Below, one piece after another: positions 62,110 to 64,000 of a stretch of DNA of 64,000 nucleotides. Both the position numbers and the translations under genes were made by a program. This stretch comes from Calditerrivibrio nitroreducens DSM 19672. GTDB taxonomy: Bacteria > Chrysiogenota > Deferribacteres > Deferribacterales > Calditerrivibrionaceae. The stretch's first letter is position 1; every line of letters starts with the position of its first letter. Below the pieces are notes generated by a model. The model was not told the origin of the DNA. It saw nothing but the letters and a program-made list of their open reading frames with translations, and ran no database searches. The stretch spans positions 1,839,001-1,903,000 of the forward strand of contig NC_014758.1 in assembly GCF_000183405.1 (NCBI RefSeq), in the 5' to 3' direction.

Positions 62110-63333
62110 TCATATATTCACCAGCTTCATCACTTCATAATAAAGCTGATTTGTGGGTATTTTGAGAAATTCAGAGTGACGTCTTATATCCTCCCATTCC
62201 GGTGAATATTTCTTTATCCCATCTCCGGTTAAAATCTTTACCCTAAATCTACACCCAAAATACTCCACCTCAGTAAAAGATTTATCAAGCTCATACCTAC
62301 CAATACCATAAAAACGCACTCCTCCTGTGGTGGTATGACGTAAAATTGTTTGAATCAGTATATCCTTGTGTGATTCTTCAGCTATGACGGATAATTTGTA
62401 AGAAGGCCTGTTTTTCTTCATAAATATAGGGGTAAAAAATATATCAAGCGCCCCTTTATCAAAAAGGATGTCAAAGGTATGCCCAAGATGCTCGGATGAC
62501 ATATCATCGATATTTGTTTCTATCATGACAAGCTTCATCTTTGAATTATGATCCTTATACTTTATAACCCTCAGCAGATTTGGATAAATAGGTGAAATGA
62601 CCATAGATTCATCAAAGGTCAGCTTATCGGCTTTTTTAGTTGAACTACCACCAGAGATAAGCTGTTTTGTGCCGGTGGAATAGTATATATCCTCCACCAC
62701 TCCGGAAAAATTATAAGTGACCTCTGATACATAATGCTTAATAATTGCCGCCCCTGTGGGCGTCGTAAGCTCCGTATTGATATTTAGCCTTTCAAATGGA
62801 AAATCTTTGAGAATCTCCAGTGTGGCAGGCGCCGGAACCGGAATTATTCCATGTGCAGACTTCACCGTACCGTAACCAAATTTTGCAGGAGAGGAAAAAA
62901 TATAACATGGAGTTATACAATTTATAAGGTATGCCACACCCACAATGTCGATTATTGAATCCACAGCCCCCACTTCATGGAAATGTATATCATCTACTCT
63001 GACCCCGTGGATTTTAGATTCAGCTTCAGCAATCAATCTAAAGATCCCAAGGGCATCACTTTTCACCTTTTCATCAAGAGGTGAATCTTCCAAAATCTTC
63101 CTGATCGTTTTAAAGTCTCGATTGGGAAGTCTTTCTTTGTTGACGTTTAATTTTAGTTGATAAGCTTTTATTCCATTTACATTCTTTTCATTAAGTCCTA
63201 TTTCCACTGAAATGCCAAATATACTTGAAAATATCTCCGACAATTCGACACTTTTATCCACTACTTGCAAAAGTGCCGCCATCGTCATATCTCCAGATAT
63301 CCCTGAAATCATATCAAAATATAATCCACTCAT
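62110..63333 (-). CDS. larC: Nickel insertion protein LarC (DUF111)
   Basis: Cyclometallase that inserts nickel into the pincer cofactor of LarA. A single uninterrupted 407-residue frame, unlike Lactiplantibacillus where larC is split by a frameshift site. N-terminal SGLYFDMISGISGDMTMAALL and the His-rich DDIHFHEVGAVDSIIDIVG motif are typical, with HGIIPVPAPATLEIL and TPTGAAIIKHY following. The C-terminal domain after about residue 255 (VMIETNIDDMSSEHLGH) is present. Neighbours: divergent FAD-linked dehydrogenase; downstream cyclase. larA is 44 kb away. Confidence 0.94.
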   Translation of the reverse strand: MSGLYFDMISGISGDMTMAALLQVVDKSVELSEIFSSIFGISVEIGLNEKNVNGIKAYQLKLNVNKERLPNRDFKTIRKILEDSPLDEKVKSDALGIFRLIAEAESKIHGVRVDDIHFHEVGAVDSIIDIVGVAYLINCITPCYIFSSPAKFGYGTVKSAHGIIPVPAPATLEILKDFPFERLNINTELTTPTGAAIIKHYVSEVTYNFSGVVEDIYYSTGTKQLISGGSSTKKADKLTFDESMVISPIYPNLLRVIKYKDHNSKMKLVMIETNIDDMSSEHLGHTFDILFDKGALDIFFTPIFMKKNRPSYKLSVIAEESHKDILIQTILRHTTTGGVRFYGIGRYELDKSFTEVEYFGCRFRVKILTGDGIKKYSPEWEDIRRHSEFLKIPTNQLYYEVMKLVNI

Positions 63334-63477
63334 AACAACATTTTACCTTACATACTTATAAAAGTAAATATTTTATTTGAATATAAACTTAAATTTTTCT
63401 CCTCCTTTTTCCCTTTTACATTGACAAATATAATTAATTCTATAGATTATTTATTGACAACAGGTATATTTTTATGA

Positions 63478-63496
63478 ATATGTAAATAAAACATAT
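63478..63496. promoter_or_regulatory. Inverted repeat in the larC/FAD-oxidase divergent region
   Basis: ATATGT (63478-63483), seven-base spacer AAATAAA, ACATAT (63491-63496), immediately before the CAGGAG ribosome binding site of the FAD-oxidase. Two TTGACA boxes (63421-63426, 63454-63459) lie upstream in the same orientation, but no clearly good -10 can be paired to them. Possible operator; weak evidence. Confidence 0.35.
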
Positions 63497-63508
63497 CAGG
63501 AGCATAAA

Positions 63509-64000
63509 ATGCCTCATTTGACCAGTAATATTTTCGATGAGTTGAAAGAAAAGATATCAGGGGATATCTTTACAGATAAATTAAGAAGATTGATGCACTC
63601 CACAGATGGCAGTATCTTTAAGGTGGAACCTATATGCGTCATATATCCCAAATCCAGAAAAGATGTCGTGGAAACGGTGGATTTCTGTAGAAAATATGGT
63701 TTCACTATCCACTCAAGGGGTGCTGGTAGTGGTCTTTGCGGATCTGCAATTGGGAAAGGGATAGTGTTAGATTTTACCAAATACATGAACAGGTTAATCG
63801 AGATAGACTACGAAAATAGATACTTCATTTGCGAACCCGGATATAGATTTGGTGAACTGGAAGCATTACTGAAGGGAAAAGGTCTTTTTTTCCCACCAGA
63901 TCCATCAAGTGGAGAGTATGCCACATTCGGTGGAATGTATGGAACTAATGCCAGCGGCGCCCACTCGGTAAAATATGGCAATGTGGCTGATTATATCTTA
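63509..64000 (+). CDS. FAD-linked 2-hydroxyacid dehydrogenase (GlcD/D-lactate type), 3' end outside window
   Basis: Begins at ATG 63509 behind CAGGAG and stays open to the window end (164 codons). Contains the PCMH-type FAD-binding half: ICVIYPKSRKDVVETVDFCR, the diphosphate loop HSRGAGSGLCGSAIG and the later GTNASGAHSVKYGNVADYI. This is the family of glycolate oxidase subunit D, D-lactate dehydrogenase and similar enzymes. Its divergent pairing with larC supports a role in lactate or other 2-hydroxyacid oxidation. C-terminal domains, including a possible Fe-S part, are not visible. Confidence 0.88.
   Translation, partial: MPHLTSNIFDELKEKISGDIFTDKLRRLMHSTDGSIFKVEPICVIYPKSRKDVVETVDFCRKYGFTIHSRGAGSGLCGSAIGKGIVLDFTKYMNRLIEIDYENRYFICEPGYRFGELEALLKGKGLFFPPDPSSGEYATFGGMYGTNASGAHSVKYGNVADYIL

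Noticed and set aside
1-64000. tRNA, rRNA, transposase, prophage or attachment site
   Set aside because: No cloverleaf, conserved rRNA segment, transposase motif or flanking direct repeat was recognised by reading; a covariance search would settle it.

Overview
The window is one contiguous stretch of a low-G+C, densely packed bacterial chromosome. Intergenic gaps are short and stop/start overlaps of 1 to 20 bases are common. Gene content (diderm surface-sugar genes, flagellar genes, Tat export, a molybdenum-cofactor gene, meso-diaminopimelate synthesis, sigma-54-type regulation, LarA/LarC) suggests a motile, diderm, probably anaerobic thermophile. I would guess the Deferribacterota (Calditerrivibrio/Deferribacter-like). 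That assignment is inference from style and gene content, not from a marker gene. I found no tRNA, rRNA, CRISPR array, prophage or transposase gene.

Layout. 1-1.55 kb: 3' part of a SulP anion transporter (+). 1.6-13.1 kb: one long minus-strand run starting with flagellar basal-body genes flgB-flgC-fliE-fliF-fliG-fliH-fliI-fliJ and a MotE-like gene, continuing by overlap into an O-methyltransferase, a U32 peptidase-family protein, ligA and ppsR. A sigma-54-like promoter precedes flgB. 13.2-18.0 kb (+): purE, a Sua5-type threonylcarbamoyl-AMP synthase gene, tatA, tatC, moaA and a lactate-racemase-type gene (larA). 18.1-28.1 kb (-): a surface-polysaccharide cluster with two PLP aminotransferases, three glycosyltransferases, two acetyltransferases, a flippase, a UDP-sugar 2-epimerase and a WbpB-type dehydrogenase. 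This is most of a route to a diacetamido uronic acid. 28.2-33.3 kb (+): exported TPR protein, soluble histidine kinase and NtrC-type activator. 33.5-36.0 kb (+): dapF-dapA-dapB. 36.0-41.0 kb (-): tpx, a ferredoxin-domain protein, a polar amino-acid ABC transporter and a tiny zinc-ribbon gene. 41.5-49.9 kb (-): a Liv-type ABC importer interleaved with two acyl-CoA-ligase-family genes and a CBS-ACT protein. 50.1-56.5 kb (-): M3 peptidase, lipoprotein, DUF445 protein, Ppx/GppA phosphatase and two tandem GntR regulators behind a self-operator. 56.6-63.3 kb (-): metallo-hydrolase, HATPase switch protein, antiporter fused to an EIIA domain, CHASE2 adenylate cyclase and larC. From 63.5 kb (+): start of an FAD-linked 2-hydroxyacid dehydrogenase, divergent from larC.

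How the genes work together. The flagellar operon and the kinase/NtrC pair look like one regulatory unit: a sigma-54 activator in the window and a sigma-54-like site before flgB. LarA, LarC and the FAD-linked oxidase suggest interconversion and oxidation of lactate or a related 2-hydroxyacid. The Liv importer with its ligases suggests uptake and CoA activation of an organic acid. Cyclase, antiporter-EIIA, HATPase and metallo-hydrolase form a possible cAMP or partner-switching signalling block.

The most unusual non-coding structures are: two tandem arrays whose period changes from exactly 7 to exactly 8 bases and which share an identical leader; a three-segment alternative hairpin just before a start codon that lacks a Shine-Dalgarno; and a GntR operator lying on its own -10 box. 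The most unusual proteins are a ferredoxin-domain protein whose C-terminal half looks like a degenerate corrinoid-activase ASKHA domain, and a PaaK-like protein without the P-loop.
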